Positions 10,118 through 21,506 of a DNA stretch of 64,000 nucleotides are shown here, one piece after another. How positions within the stretch are numbered: position 1 is the first letter of the stretch; each line of letters begins with the position of its first letter. Both the position numbers and the translations under genes were made by a program. Origin of the DNA: Tetradesmus obliquus (lineage: Eukaryota; Chlorophyta; Chlorophyceae; Sphaeropleales; Scenedesmaceae). The notes below the pieces were generated by a model. The model did not search any database. It was given only the letters and a program-made list of their open reading frames with translations, and had not been told where the DNA came from. Location: contig CP126203.1 in NCBI GenBank assembly GCA_030272155.1, positions 1,426,001-1,490,000 on the forward strand, in the 5' to 3' direction.

Positions 10118-10995
10118 GTCAATGCACTGCAGGCAAGAACTGCACCAACGCGGTTGCATCTGCTTCACTCACCCTCTCCAGCGGCGCCACCCAAACCATC
10201 ACAGCTGGCAACACAGTATTCACCAACAACGCAGCATGGTCTACAGGCCGGCTAAACCTCACGCTCACAAACCCCGTCATGTATGACAATGTGACAAATG
10301 CGGTGCTCTGCATGACGCTGAGGAGCCCCTGCGCAAACATATTTGCGCTGTGCCAGGCGGTGGCACAAGCTGCGGCACGTTTGTCAGTGTTTTTGCGTAC
10401 AGGCAGAAGAAGTCTTGCTGAGAGTGTTTTCCGTGATGAAATTTCCAGCTGGAATATCTCAGCATGTGTCAGTTCCTTTGCAGTGCACCAGCTCACAAGT
10501 GCTTGTGCTGTCAGCTTGGTACAATGTGCAGCGGTGTGCTTGCTGGTGCAGTGTCTGATTACTAAGAGCATTACTAACTATGTGTGCCTTGAGGTGGAAC
10601 ATTCACTTGATATGTTGACATGTGTGCTGCATGCAGTCCCCAACTGCAGTGCCGGTCAAACCCTGGCAGCCATGTGCACAACAAAGTCAACCTTCTTCAC
10701 GCCGCCAACCGACTGTGTTGGCTCTTGGTCGGCTTGGGGCAGCTGCAGCAAGCCTTGCGGCAATGGCACACAGACACCCAACTACACAGTAACAGCAGCA
10801 GCTCAAAGCGGTGGCCTGGCATGCCCGGCAGTCAATGGGTCTACTAGCAGCCAGCCATGTACCACGCAGGCATGCCCATCGCCATCACCCAGCCCCAGCC
10901 CCAGCCCCAGCCCCAGCCCCAGCCCCAGCCCCAGCCCCAGCCCCAGCCCCAGCCCCAGCCCCAGCCTGGGTTGCAGCAGTAATGGGTTGAGCTAG
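8131..10995 (+). CDS. Secreted protein with thrombospondin type-1 repeat and Ser-Pro tail
   Basis: Probably an extracellular or cell-wall protein. The first exon (8131 to about 8524) has a Gln/Ser-rich stretch and a signal-peptide-like segment (TFLLLAMLLTVHLAAASA). A coding exon at 9402-9673 encodes LDPGFPWPTADMRPVAS and FYDYNWPANSAGPYCF, with several N-glycosylation sequons. An exon from 10133 holds NCTNAV and SSGATQTI. The last exon, from about 10637, has a TSP1 module (WSAWGSCSKPCGNGTQTP, then further Cys) and about 14 Ser-Pro pairs, and ends with TGA-less GLS then TAG at 10993. Ser-Pro rods are typical of hydroxyproline-rich algal wall proteins. The middle domain is not recognised. Exon joins between 8525 and 9402, and near 10350, are uncertain. 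Confidence 0.65.
9092..9342 (+). repeat. Two acceptor-side echoes of the exon at 9402
   Basis: Copies at about 9092-9176 and 9260-9336 encode RSLLQFDPGFPWPTADMRP up to CNKT, then break off into ACATG repeats or CTG runs. The intact exon continues into GNSTIELFYDY. Confidence 0.88.
9988..10130 (+). repeat. Acceptor-side echo of the exon at 10133, followed by a (CTG)n tract
   Basis: 9988-10070 encodes NNCSNAIALLTLSSGATQTI and then breaks into (CTG)n at about 10073-10112. The intact version follows directly (KNCTNAVASASLTLSSGATQ). A separate CTG run lies at about 9796-9847. Confidence 0.8.
10878..10966 (+). repeat. Hexanucleotide CCCAGC array encoding (Ser-Pro)n
   Basis: Nearly perfect CCCAGC repeats in frame within the last exon, giving a Ser-Pro rod of about 14 pairs. 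Confidence 0.9.
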
Positions 10996-11112
10996 CACAT
11001 GCGAGACTTGCAGTGCCGGCATGGTGCAGCCCGCAACTGAGTGTGCACTGGCAGCATGAAGAGTGCGTGCTGATATCTATTTGAGGCCCTCACTGCGCGT
11101 TAATGCTGCGCA

Positions 11113-11117
11113 TGTAA
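11113..11117 (+). terminator. TGTAA polyadenylation signal after the TSP1 gene
   Basis: TGTAA 118 bases after the stop codon at 10995. Confidence 0.5.
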
Positions 11118-11190
11118 ATTTAGGTTGCATACAACATCCAGCCTGCAAGCTGCTAACATACAACAGCAGCATGAATTCAGTACTTGCTAG

Positions 11191-11232
11191 TGGCTATAGC
11201 CAGCTAGCGCTAGCTAGCCACAGCGCTGTGGC
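11191..11232. repeat. Cluster of three perfect palindromes
   Basis: Consecutive perfect palindromes: TGGCTATAGCCA (11191-11202), AGCTAGCGCTAGCT (11202-11215) and GCCACAGCGCTGTGGC (11217-11232). They lie about 75 bases after the poly(A) signal of the upstream gene. Confidence 0.85.
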
Positions 11233-12264
11233 AGGCCCGTCAGGTTGCATACCAGCCCCGCTGCCTGAGAGATTCCGCAGCCTTAACAATCTGCAAACTG
11301 AATGCTGCAGAGAATCAGCACTGTCGTGATATGTCATCGGCAAGCTGCTGCGAGAGCAGCGTCGCTGACACGCCAATCCACTCGTAGCCTACGACTCGTA
11401 GGTCTACGGCAGAATTGCGCAAAAATGTCAACAGTATCAAGAGGTTAAACTGATTGCAAAGGTAAGGTCTCTGAAGTCTTGGGTCACACGTCGCGGTTGG
11501 CGCCGAGCTTGCCGCCAAATCATGCCTAGAACAGTACTGCTGCTTTTTCTCAAGGTCCTTCCCCACTGCTGCCTCCACTACTTGTTCCCGCCTCAAAATA
11601 TACTTTGATAAGCTTGTTGTGTTGTTTATATGCATTCTAAGCTCAGCACACAGGCATTCCTGCTGCCACGAATGCTGACGTGTCAACAGCAGTCTCGAGA
11701 GAGGTCTGTTACAGGGGTGGGCAAGCTATCGCCCTAGAGCGAGTCACTTGCCCCTCTTTCAGCTCACATATCATGAGAACCCGATAGCAAGCCACAAGAT
11801 GCAACCAAAGTAAAACTCCAGAGGCATCTTGCAGCCCCTACCTCCCCATAAACCAACAAGTACATGCAGTGCAGCATGTGCGAAGTGCAGCACGAAAAGC
11901 AGCAGGGTGCTCAAAGCACAGGGCACAAAACGCACAAGGGAAGGCAGGCATGGTCCAAACAGCAAGCGGGATGCACAGTGGTGCTGCTTACCATAGGTGT
12001 TCGGCATGATTGCACCAAGGCACTGCTGTACACACCAGACTGCAGCAAGCAGGAGCACGCGGGACCGACAGGAGACACTGCATGTGACATGCAAACTAAG
12101 GTACTACTGCTTCTGCAATCCTCATGGCTGACAAGCACAGAAGCACGCAATGCGACACACATAGCTGATAAATCAAGCACAGTGACACACAACATGCAAC
12201 ATGGCCTTGCCAGAAAGTGGAAATTGGACAACTACTGACAGCACATCATGTAAAAGCAGGAAGG
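11233..12264. other. Intergenic stretch
   Basis: No supportable gene. The right part may be the untranslated 3' region of the minus-strand retroelement that begins at 12265, but no poly(A) tail or target duplication was recognised. Confidence 0.4.
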
Positions 12265-13990
12265 TCAACCAGAGCGGGGCGCCAGTACAATGCGCAACTG
12301 TGCTGGATCAGATCGCAAGAACGGGTGATCTCCAGGCACCGCAACACGCCAATGAGCCGGCGCAGCCTCCATTGCCACAAAATCAGCAAGCAATTCCCAA
12401 AACCGCAAAACCGCCTGCTGCTTCGCCTCCTGTAACACCTGCGCTAGTAGTTGCTGTCGCTGTTGTTGTTGTTGCAGCAGCTGCGGCTGCCTACGCTGCT
12501 CAACCAGCTGGTTATGCTGTTGCTGCGCAGCAGTGAGAGCTGCAGGCTGAAACACATCTGTAATAGGTACCTGCCATTGCGGCGGCGGCGCAGACGGCCG
12601 CGGCGCAGCAGGCGCGGGCGGCGGAATGTGCAGCGTGTTAGCCTGCCGTCGGCCAACATCCATGGCATTCAGAGCAGCTAAACAAATAACCCCCCAAACA
12701 CCCTGGTGGAGCCGCTTAGGGCCGGGAGGCCGCTGCATCAACCAGACATGCCGCATAGCAAGCGGCGGGCGGCCTGCAGCCCGCGTACACCATGTTGCAG
12801 GCAACGCAGACAGCAGGCTGTCAATCACCGCTACCGCAACTGGGCACTCCCAAAAATGGTGCACCAGACCAGGGCACGCAGCGCCACACATGCATGTATC
12901 ATGCTGCTGGTGCATGCGCGGCGACGTAGGCAGGCCATCCATGATCAGCCGCCAATACGTCTCCTTGTACGCATTATCCCAGCGCATCTTCCATAGTGCG
13001 CCCTGGGCGGCCGCCACACATTGCAAGCCACGAGTCAACGCCGCGGGCGGGGCACCCGCACCGATCGCAACACTGACAAACCTAGTGCGCCGCTCCTGGC
13101 GCTCAGCACGCAGGGGACCAAGCTGCAATGAGGTAGCTTCACGAACAGACAATTGCGCAACAGACACCGTCTTGCCGCGATGATTCCGCCAGCCTAGCCG
13201 CGCCACCAACATGGCCTCAACATGCTGCTCTGCTGCAGAAGGCACACATGGCGGGTCTGGCACAGCTGCAGGCGGCCAGGGCCGGTCTGCTGCAGGATGC
13301 CGCACAACAGCCAAGGCAGCCCGATGCCACGGCATGGGCAACAAGTTAACCAAGTCTGTCAAATCTGCCGATTCGTTGTCTGCATTGCTGAAGTTGGAGC
13401 CGTACGGCAGCAATGGGTGTGGCAGCTGCTGCCGTGCAGCATGCTGGATCACATGCCAAGCGCGACAGAGATCGGCCACAGTGCGGATGCGCGGCCGACA
13501 CTTGCCGCCAGAACATGCATGTGGCCCGCGCACAGAGGGCACGGGATGCATTTGCAGCCCACCGGGCACAAACCCAACCATTGCTTGCAAAAAAGGGTTA
13601 GCAAAGACAGGAGCCAAACTACACCAAGCCCCGGGCTGCAGCACCGGCGCCTCCTGCACAGCCTGTAGCTGTGCACGCAACTGCTGCACGTCTGACAGCT
13701 GTTGAGGATGTGGCGGCGGCAGTGCAGGGGCAGGCGCCGCAGGCGCCAACGCCTTCACATCACAAACTTTGCCTAGCGCTTGAAGACCAGCAATCATGCG
13801 GCGCAGCGGCGGGGGAGGGAGGGACTGCTGAGGGAACGCCTGTGACGGCTCCATCGGCGTTTGCGTGTCTTCAAAGCTGTCTCGTCGTAGTTGGCCACGG
13901 ACCTGGGGAAGGGGTGTATCATCACTTCCAGCGGATGTCTTTGTCAGGTAAGAGAAGCAGGTGAAGTCCAAACCCCTCAATTTGGACTCA
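12265..13990 (-). mobile_element. Non-LTR (LINE) retrotransposon, 3' ORF fragment
   Basis: One open frame continues on the minus strand from about 13990 to a stop at 12265. It ends in the kind of region found after the reverse transcriptase domain of algal LINEs: a block ALWKMRWDNAYKETYWRLIM, then a zinc-binding CxC-x3-C-x4-H-x4-C cluster (CMCGAACPGLVHHFWECP, as in zf-RVT), then a Pro/Gln-rich tail. No reverse transcriptase palm motif (YxDD) and no endonuclease is in the frame, so the copy is 5'-truncated. The frame stays open further upstream to 14280, but that part overlaps a possible plus-strand exon. The element lies tail-to-head with the sugar transporter gene. Assignment rests on pattern recognition and is probable. 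Confidence 0.65.
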
Positions 13991-14010
13991 ATACTTAAAC
14001 CTATGGTGCC

Positions 14011-14316
14011 GTGCGCCTGGTGCCCGAACCGCTGCGTGGGCGGGCACCAGGTGCACATGCTGGCAAGGCGCTGCTGTGTGGTGCCTGCGTCGCGGAGTGG
14101 CCGGGCAGCACATACACATCTGACAGGTGCATCACTGGCATGGTGTGGCTTGCAGCCGTTGATGGCGGGGCATATGAGGTGCGTACATTTGCTTTTGCAG
14201 GCATGCGCATGGCCGTGTGCGAGAAACCGCCAGCACCAACACCACTGGCTGCCCTTGCCCCTGCTGCAATGATGGAGCATGAGTTGGCTGCAGCTGCTCG
14301 CATCACTGGCTTGTGA
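14011..14316 (+). CDS. Possible terminal exon of an unrecognised gene
   Basis: A GC-rich open frame of about 100 codons ending in TGA, containing CGACVAEWPGSTYTSDRC and an Ala-rich end. A TTTGCAG acceptor at about 14194-14200 could start a shorter last exon reading MRMAVCEKPPAPTPLAAL. No family is recognised, and the opposite strand is also open as part of the retroelement frame. It could be a decayed host gene next to the insertion, or chance. Confidence 0.2.
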   Translation: MRLVPEPLRGRAPGAHAGKALLCGACVAEWPGSTYTSDRCITGMVWLAAVDGGAYEVRTFAFAGMRMAVCEKPPAPTPLAALAPAAMMEHELAAAARITGL

Positions 14317-14412
14317 CCAGCTGCTACATCGCGGTACGCATCATCACTATCACATCAGTCGAATACCCATCTTGCCATCAGGCACAGATGCAGTACACTG
14401 CCATGCCGTGTG

Positions 14413-14417
14413 TTACA
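14413..14417 (-). terminator. TGTAA polyadenylation signal of the sugar transporter
   Basis: TTACA on the plus strand, that is TGTAA on the minus strand, 54 bases beyond the transporter stop at 14471. Confidence 0.6.
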
Positions 14418-14470
14418 TAGAGATCTATTTATCATGATTATAATTGGCATAAAGCTGTGTTGTTCCCAAC

Positions 14471-17400
14471 TCAAGTTCCAACTGCTGATAACTGCAGGGA
14501 ACCTCCATCTTGCAAGAAGATGCCGCCTGATGGCCCAGGGCTTCCAGCTGCAGCGGCACCAGCTGAGCCACTCTGAGATGCATCTGGTTGCTGCCTTTTG
14601 TTGTACACCCGCTTCCACAGCCAGTGCTTGGCCCAGCACTGGTTTATCAGCTCCAACTGGACGTGCTTTGTGTCTGGCAGCAGCAGCAGCGTGAACACCT
14701 GCGCAGCAAACATTTCCCTGCTTGTTAGTCTGTGCCTGCAAGTAATCCAGGACGCAGGCCACACCACTGCAAGCATCTTAAAAAGGCCTGCGGACACGGA
14801 CACTCCACACTGCCAGCTATGGGAATGATCTGTGCGTGCTGGCAGCCGCACAAAAAAACAACTCATCCTGGGTGGGTCAACCATCACAGCATTATGCCTA
14901 GGCAGGCCTGCCAGCATGACGCCATCTGCAGCACACAACAACTGTCATTCCACCGTCATCAGCAGCTCAATCTCTGTTACTCAGCAGCACGCCACGCTCA
15001 CCGCTACAAACAGGTTACTGGCAGCAGCCAAGAACGACATGCTGGATGGGTAACACAAGCAGCTGTTTTGATATCCAGGAAATAGCAGCAATTTGTTGGT
15101 GGTGCAAAGCACCATGACCACTCACCGCTACAAACAGGTTGCTGGCAGCCGCCAGGAACAAGCTTCTGGTGGCCATCTTGCACAGCATTGCTGCCTTGAA
15201 GGCGGTGCCCACGCCACATTGCATGTGCAGCATGTGCAGCACACCATGCCACGCTCACCGCTACAAAGAGGTCGTTGGCAGCAGCCAAGAACAACATGCT
15301 GGATGGGTCACACAAGCTCTTTTGAAATCTAAGACATAGCAGCAATTTGTTGGCGGTGCAAAGCACCATGACCACTCACCGCTACAACCAGGTTGCTGGC
15401 AGCAGCTAGAAAGAAGCTTCTGGTGGCCATCTTGCACAGCATCGCTGCCTTGAAGGCGGTGCCCACACCGTGCATAAGGTAGTCAAGGCCGATCGCGATT
15501 GCCACTGCATGCGCACGCGTAGACAGGGGCTGCAGCACAAACAAGGATGCAAGGCAAGCGCGCAGCAGCAGCAGCAGCGTTGCGGTCAATTAATCGCAGA
15601 TCACTCTGCTGCAGGGAAAATTTAGCTGATGGTGGGCACCTGCTGCTGGTGTGCAGGAGACACAGAAAGCCAGCCGACTACCTGCTGGCAGCAGGAGAAG
15701 TACAGCAGCCTATCTTGCAGCACAAGTGCCAACGTGTTGGTGGTATGTTCTTTTCATCAAGACGGGAACCTGAGCCTGCAACACCACATTTGACACTGAC
15801 AGCAGCACACGTGTGCACACACGGCACAACTCGATCAGCTCAAGGGCAGGCCGTCACTCTGTAACACACAAGCAGCAGTAGCCTGCTGCTGCAGTGATGG
15901 TATGATACACACAGAGTCGTTTTGCTTGCAAGAAAGAAGTCCTAACAACAACCCTACCTGGTTCTCTGTCGCCACCACAGGGAACATGCTCAGCAGGCCT
16001 CCACTGGCTGCCACATTTGTAGCAAACAGAGCCAGCATTGCAGCTGTAGCAGCTGCAGACGCGCCTTCTGCTGCGGGTGCAGTTATCAAGTGCAGCCCTA
16101 GGCCAATGGCCAGCCAGGTAGCTGCTGCTGCAGTGCAGCCGCATGTTATGATGGCTCGCGGGCTGAAAAAGGCCGTGGCTGCAACAGCAATAAGGCAACC
16201 TGCAGAGCAGCAGCGAGCAAAAAGCGGTCGTCAGAGCAGTTGCAGTGGCTGCTGCGGCTGCTGCAGTGCAGCCGCATGTTATGATGGCTCAAGGGCTGAG
16301 AAAGGCAGTGGCTGCGACAGCAATAAGGCAACCTGCAGGGCAACAGAGACAGGCAGACAAGCTTGCTGTCAGAGCATCTGTTGTGGCTGGTTGCTGGGTG
16401 AGATAGCGGCTTGTGACAGCCTGATGGTGCTTGAGAAGTGGAGGGCAGCTGATGCTGCAGCGACGTTCCCCTGCGATGCTGAGAAGTGTTTGCACAGCGC
16501 TTGATCCAGGCTGCTGCAAGGTTGCAAGTCTGTGCACACTTACCGATTGTGCCTGCAGCGCCGACCACGCTGGCTCCGATGAGTTGCGCATGTTCCGGGA
16601 AGATGGCTTGCAGCAGCGGGGACAACGCATATGCCATCAGCTTGAAGCTGCCTGCAGCAAACGCGGTAAGTGTCCAAGTGCCAGCAGGTTTTTGGTTTGT
16701 TGCGTTTGTGCAGTACCCAAAGATGGCTTGGAGCGACAGAGAAGCGCAGCGAACACAGCAGCATGCCGTAACAGCGGCGCCGCTGGCTTGTTATGTTACG
16801 CACGCGGGCAGCAGCAGTAAGCGCCTACTGGTACAGATGAAGCAGACACACATACACTCCTGCCTTGCACTGTATAGAGTGCTGGCATACTATAAGAGCG
16901 CTTAGCAAGCGTTTCCACCCACCTGCTGTCTGGATGAACAGCGCCAACACTGAGCTGACAAACAGCGGAGGCAGGCTGCTGCGCTGCCACAACTCCCGCA
17001 GGTTGTCCATCATGATGCCCACCTGCAGTGTGCCAGCAAGCACATGGTGTAAGCAAAGGACAGGTGCAGAGGACGGTAGAGGCAGGCTGCTGCACTGCCA
17101 CACCTCCCGCAGGTTGTCCATCATGATGCCCACCTGCAGTGTGCCAGCAAGCACATGGTGTAAGCAAAGGACAGGTGCAGAGGACGGTAGAGGCAGGCTG
17201 CTGCACTGCCACACCTCCCGCAGGTTGTCCATCATGATGCCCACCTGAGCAATTTGTGAGCAGAACACACAGCGTAAACACATGACATATGCAGAGGGCA
17301 GAGTGGACACGTGTCACATCACATGTCGGTTGGTAGGCGCTGCAGGGTCCACAAATTTGCTTCCTGGAACACTGCTGTGCATCGCTGTTGCGAACTGCTC

Positions 17401-20400
17401 TGCGTACATGCGCAGGGGCACCAGCAGACATGCCAAACACGAGAAAGAAGGCGGCTACTTCTGCCTGACATACGCACAGCGAGCCACCAGCAGTTGCAGC
17501 AGCAGACCCTTTGACTTTGACTAGTTACCTTTGACTTCATGACATGGCTAGGCCTGCCTGCTGACTTCCAGATGTCGACAAGCTCCTTGTTGCAGTCATA
17601 AAAAGGACCCCGGATTATCCTGCAAGCACAAATCCGCATCCTTTGGGTAACCTGAGCGCCAGCACAGGCAAGAGCTAGTCAACAAAGCAACCAACAATCT
17701 GGCCAAAGATATGCATGCCAACAGCGTGCTGCATTGCACAAGGCATGTTATAGCAGAGACCTAGCTTGACAAGAAGACGCTGGGGAAGAGTTAGCTGAAG
17801 AAGACGTGTTATGATGGCGCACAGCACGGACAGCCAACAGCATGTACGACATCAATCCTACGGATACAACGTGCCATTGTTGTGATGTAGCATGTCATTG
17901 TTACATGTGTGCGCTGCTGCAGCGCTTATGCACACTTACCTCAGCATGTCCCGGCCTTCCGCCAGGCGCCCGCGCTGTATGAGCGAGTTGGGCGTCTCTG
18001 GCAGCCAAATGATCAGCAGCAGCATCACCAAGGACGGCCATGCGCCTGCAGGGCAGCGCAGGCAGTGCAGTTTAGGGGTCTGGCACGCTTAAGAACACAA
18101 GGATAGACTGTGTTGCATGCAGCCAGATGATGAGCAGCAGCAGCATCAGGGAGGGCCATGCGCCTGCAAGGTAGCGCAGGCAGTGCGGTTAATGGGTCTG
18201 GCACTTGTAACAACGAAAGGATAGACTGCGTTGCATGCAGCCAGATGATGAGCAGCAGAATCACCAGGGATGCCCATGCGCCTGCAAGGCAGCGGAACCA
18301 GTGCACTTTGTACAGTTTGAGGAAGCCAGCCCGGCACTGCGGCGTTTGCTGCATCCACGCGTCAAACTGTCTATGCCTGAAAAACCAACATTAAGAAGAC
18401 TTCAATGCAGCCATACAGCAGCCCGTCCCAGCAGCAGAGACAGCAACCCCGTTAACTCACCTAGTGCAACCACCACCCTCCATGCCTGCGGCAGCTCAGT
18501 ATGTTCCAAGCCAGATATGCACACCAGGCCCGTCCACAGCCCACATGCAACAGAACATCATGCATTCTTTGAAATGCCACTTGCTGCTTGCAGGACAGCT
18601 CATCTCACCAACCAGCACCACCGGCATGCAGCAAGCGTATGCTGCAATGTCACAGCTGTCATAGCAGAAACAGAGAAGCAGCATCCCCATGTACCCACCG
18701 AGTGCAACCACCACCCTCCATGCCTGTGGCAGCTCAGTGTGTTCCAACACAGACACGAACACCAGGCACGCCCACAGCCCGCAGCTGCGGCCAACAGCAG
18801 AAGCAGCCAGAAAGCCCGCCCGCCACTGCGGCGCTTGCTGCATTCCACGCATCTGATTGTATCTGCCAGGACAACCAGCATGCAGCACACGCACACAGCA
18901 GCCATACAACCATGCGATGAACTCACCGAGTGCAACCACCACCCTCCACGCCTGTGGCAGCTCAGTGTGTTCCATCGCAGACATGCACACCAGGCACGCC
19001 CACAGCCCACAGCTGCCGCCAACAGCAGAAGCAGCCAGAAAGCCGGCTCGCCATTGGGGAGGGGCAATCTCTGCACACTCCACCCAGGTGGAGTGCAGCA
19101 GCGGGGCAATCCCTAGGCCGATGAGGAGTGTGCCGAGCAGCAGCTGCACCCATTGTTGCGCGGACGCTTGCAGGATTTGGCCTGCATGATATAATTGATG
19201 TATGGGCGGCGGGCAGGCCGGCCGGCCGGGTGGAAGGGTGGTAAGTTGGCTTAAGGAAAGAAGGGTGATGGGCAGGGGGCAGGCAGGCCGGCAGGCAGGC
19301 ATAGAGAAGGTCATCCACCCAGCAAAAGAGAGCTGCAAAAGTTTGATTCTGTCGGTGTGATTGATGAGCTTCGGTCGGACCGTACGGAGTACTGCAGTGC
19401 GCGTTGACCTTGTGAGAGCGGGCGGCCAGGTTTGCGAATGACAGCATTTCACAGGTGCGCGGATGTGTTCTGAGGGACACAGCAACAGCTGGCACACGCA
19501 CACAGCAGCAACAGTGAGCGACAGCAATTGCAAACCCACCCGCCAGCACCAGCACGACACCCGTGAAGGTTGCAGCACGCCTACCAGCCAGCCTGCTGAG
19601 CCAAGCAGCCGGCAGCGCTGCAGCAGCAGTTGCCGCCATGCGCAGCGTGACAAACCACGCGCGTGCTGTGCTGCTGACGTCACACCAGCAAGGGCTTGGG
19701 TAGCGGCACGTCAGCAGCTCCTGCTGCTGCACTGCTGCTTGCGTCACGGAGGCAGAGGCAACCTGCATAAAAGCAGACATGACAATTTCACGAGCCTTTC
19801 AAGAAATTAAAGAATTTGTGTTGCAACCTGCAGGTACCACGCAGTCCATGCAATGTGCAGCTGCAGCGCCTGGCTTGATTGGTTGTGCTGGGAAAGCAGC
19901 GTGGCCGGGCAGTAGGGCCAGGGTGGCAGCGACCCTTCTGGTGCCAGGATTGCCGATTGCACTGCCACAGCACTTCAGTGGCTCTGCTCAAGCTGCTGCT
20001 GCTGCTGCTGCTGCTGCGAGCTGCCTTAATTTAGAAGTTCATAAGAAATGGCAGGGTAGCTGCGTCCACCATGCCTGCTGCTGCTGCTGTTGCCACCTGC
20101 CTTGTTATAGAAGTTCATTAGGAATGGCAAGGTTGCTGGGTCCACCATGCCAGCTGCATCCACAAACCCGATGATGTACCCGGCTGTCATAGCAGCCCAG
20201 AGAGCCACCTGCACGGTTGCGGGAAATCCACAGCGCATGTTGACAGAGGGATTGCATTTAAATGCATGTGAGCAATGTACTAGCTGGTAGCTTGTATGAA
20301 ATGGAGGGCAAGACAGAGATGCAGCGTGTGGATGAAAATGCAGAGCAAGAAGCTTGCAATACTCAGTGGAGATGCAGGTGCCACCAACGATGCCGAGCGC

Positions 20401-20466
20401 AGCACTTGCTGACATGAGCAAGACATCGGCATACACACATCGTTTCCATTTAGTGCATGGCAGCAT
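14471..20466 (-). CDS. Sugar/H+ symporter, MFS monosaccharide transporter (STP/HUP type)
   Basis: Twelve-helix MFS transporter expected to import hexoses with protons. Minus-strand exons in order: about 20466-20360 (KWKRCVYADVLLMSASAALG, helix 1), about 20216-20118, about 19770-19510 (SRLAGRR, MFS loop 2-3 motif), about 19200-18930 (LLGTLLIGLGIAPLLHSTWVE then APPQWRAGFLA), about 18060-17942 (WLPETPNSLIQRGRLAEGR, a sugar-porter signature), about 17640-17560, about 17010-16905, 16670-16546, about 16125-15957, about 15560-15376, and the last exon from about 14702 (LPDTKHVQLELINQCWAKHW) to TGA at 14471. The loop 6-7 exon reads GPFYDCNKELVDIWKSAG. Substrate is not determinable here. Several introns carry exon echoes. 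The start codon near 20466 (MLPCTKWKRC) is provisional. Confidence 0.85.
14995..15310 (-). repeat. Donor-side echoes of the transporter exon ending near 15376
   Basis: Copies at about 15310-15255, 15215-15125 and 15055-14995 repeat the exon end encoding KMATRSFFLAAASNLVVAVS in varying lengths, each with a GTGAG donor. In transcription order they lie after the intact exon. Confidence 0.85.
16995..17250 (-). repeat. 111-bp tandem repeat, three copies, of the transporter exon start
   Basis: The sequence encoding VGIMMDNLRE recurs at 17001, 17112 and 17223 with a period of exactly 111 bases. The unit spans a CAG acceptor, the exon start and about 50 bases of decayed sequence. The copy at the lowest coordinate is intact and continues to SSLPPLFVSSVLALFIQTAGG. 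Confidence 0.9.
18120..18290 (-). repeat. Acceptor-side echoes of the PETPNSLIQRGR exon
   Basis: Two copies encode GAWASLVILLLIIWLHA and then diverge where the intact exon (about 18060-17942) continues with LPETPNSLI. In transcription order they precede the intact exon. Confidence 0.85.
18466..18845 (-). repeat. Donor-side echoes of the WRAGFLAASAVGG exon
   Basis: Copies near 18845-18700 and 18525-18466 repeat FLAASAVGRSCGLWACLV through ELPQAWRVVVALG with a GTGGGT or GTGAGT donor. They follow the intact exon in transcription order. Confidence 0.85.
20236..20268 (+). repeat. Dispersed TGTTGACAGAG repeat, copy 4
   Basis: TGTTGACAGAGGGATTGCAT followed by a small palindrome GCATTTAAATGC. It lies in an intron of the sugar transporter, antisense to it. 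Confidence 0.7.
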
Positions 20467-20739
20467 GCCGCAGGGCTCTGCTGCTTTTCCTCACCCACAC
20501 AGCAGGTGTGACTGGTGCTCTGGTTCTGCTGCTGCTGCTGCTGCTGTTGCTGCTGCTGGCATCCCGCTCCACAGCATCCAAGGTCTCTGCTTCACCGCTT
20601 GGAAAGTAACTTTGAAAGCTTAGCATTACCATAGCGATAATTAAGGCTGAGGCTGCCTCAACGGCATTGCTGTCACGACAGTGCTGGATTTGATCGCAAG
20701 TCTGTGCAGCAACCAGGCACCTCGGTATGACTTTCACTA

Positions 20740-21253
20740 AAGCTATCAGCTAATTTTGTTGAACTTGTGCAGGTTTGTATCTTATCTTTGTCTGTGTTCT
20801 CTGTCCTCCCTCCCTCACACCCTGCCTCCATAGACCCCGTTCGTACGCGTATGACAATGTGTTACGTTCACGGATGAACCATCTGAACGTTATTTTAGCG
20901 CGGTATTTGAGAAGTAAAGTTGCCCTGCACGTTCACGCCCAGCCGCACTGAACACTTTGCACTGCGAACATCTTGACGCTGGCGTCATGCGTGTGCGCTA
21001 CTGACGCGATTGCCGATTTCTCCATCTTTGCCAGGAAACAAGCCACTATCGCAGCTCTCCCACTGAGCAGCTGCCTCAGGACAATGTGCATCACTGTCAC
21101 AGCTGTCAGACAGCTGTCCTGCAGCTAGCCGTGTTGTGTCCATCGCAAACGTGGTGGTAGCACCTACTGTCCAGCCACAATGTTAGCACAATGGCTGCTG
21201 CATCCTGCAATTCTCTAACAGCTTTATCAGCACAACCCCAGCCTGGGACTGAG
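20740..21253. other. Intergenic stretch between two minus-strand genes
   Basis: No gene supported. It contains sequence with lower CTG content than its surroundings and should hold the promoter of the sugar transporter, but no clear element was recognised. Confidence 0.4.
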
Positions 21254-21463
21254 TCACCGCGGCATGCTGCCACCAGCTGCTTGCTGCTGCTCCTTTTGCG
21301 CCTCTTCTGCTGCAATAGCGTCCAACAGAGAAACCTCTGCTGCTGCTGCTGCCGCTGCTGCTGAAACATCTTCACTCACACCTGCTGCTGCAGAAACACC
21401 CCCTTGCTGCTGCTGCTGCTCGCCACCATCTACACTGCCTACTGCAACATCCGCACTCCTTGC

Positions 21464-21506
<43 letters not shown>

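Noticed and set aside
12626-13705. Plus-strand frames opposite the retroelement
   Set aside because: No motif resemblance; the minus strand has one continuous frame with a zinc-binding block.
16825-17310. Minus-strand frame with three repeats as a repeat protein
   Set aside because: It reads through the 111-bp tandem echo in the sugar transporter; only the last unit continues into a family-like exon.
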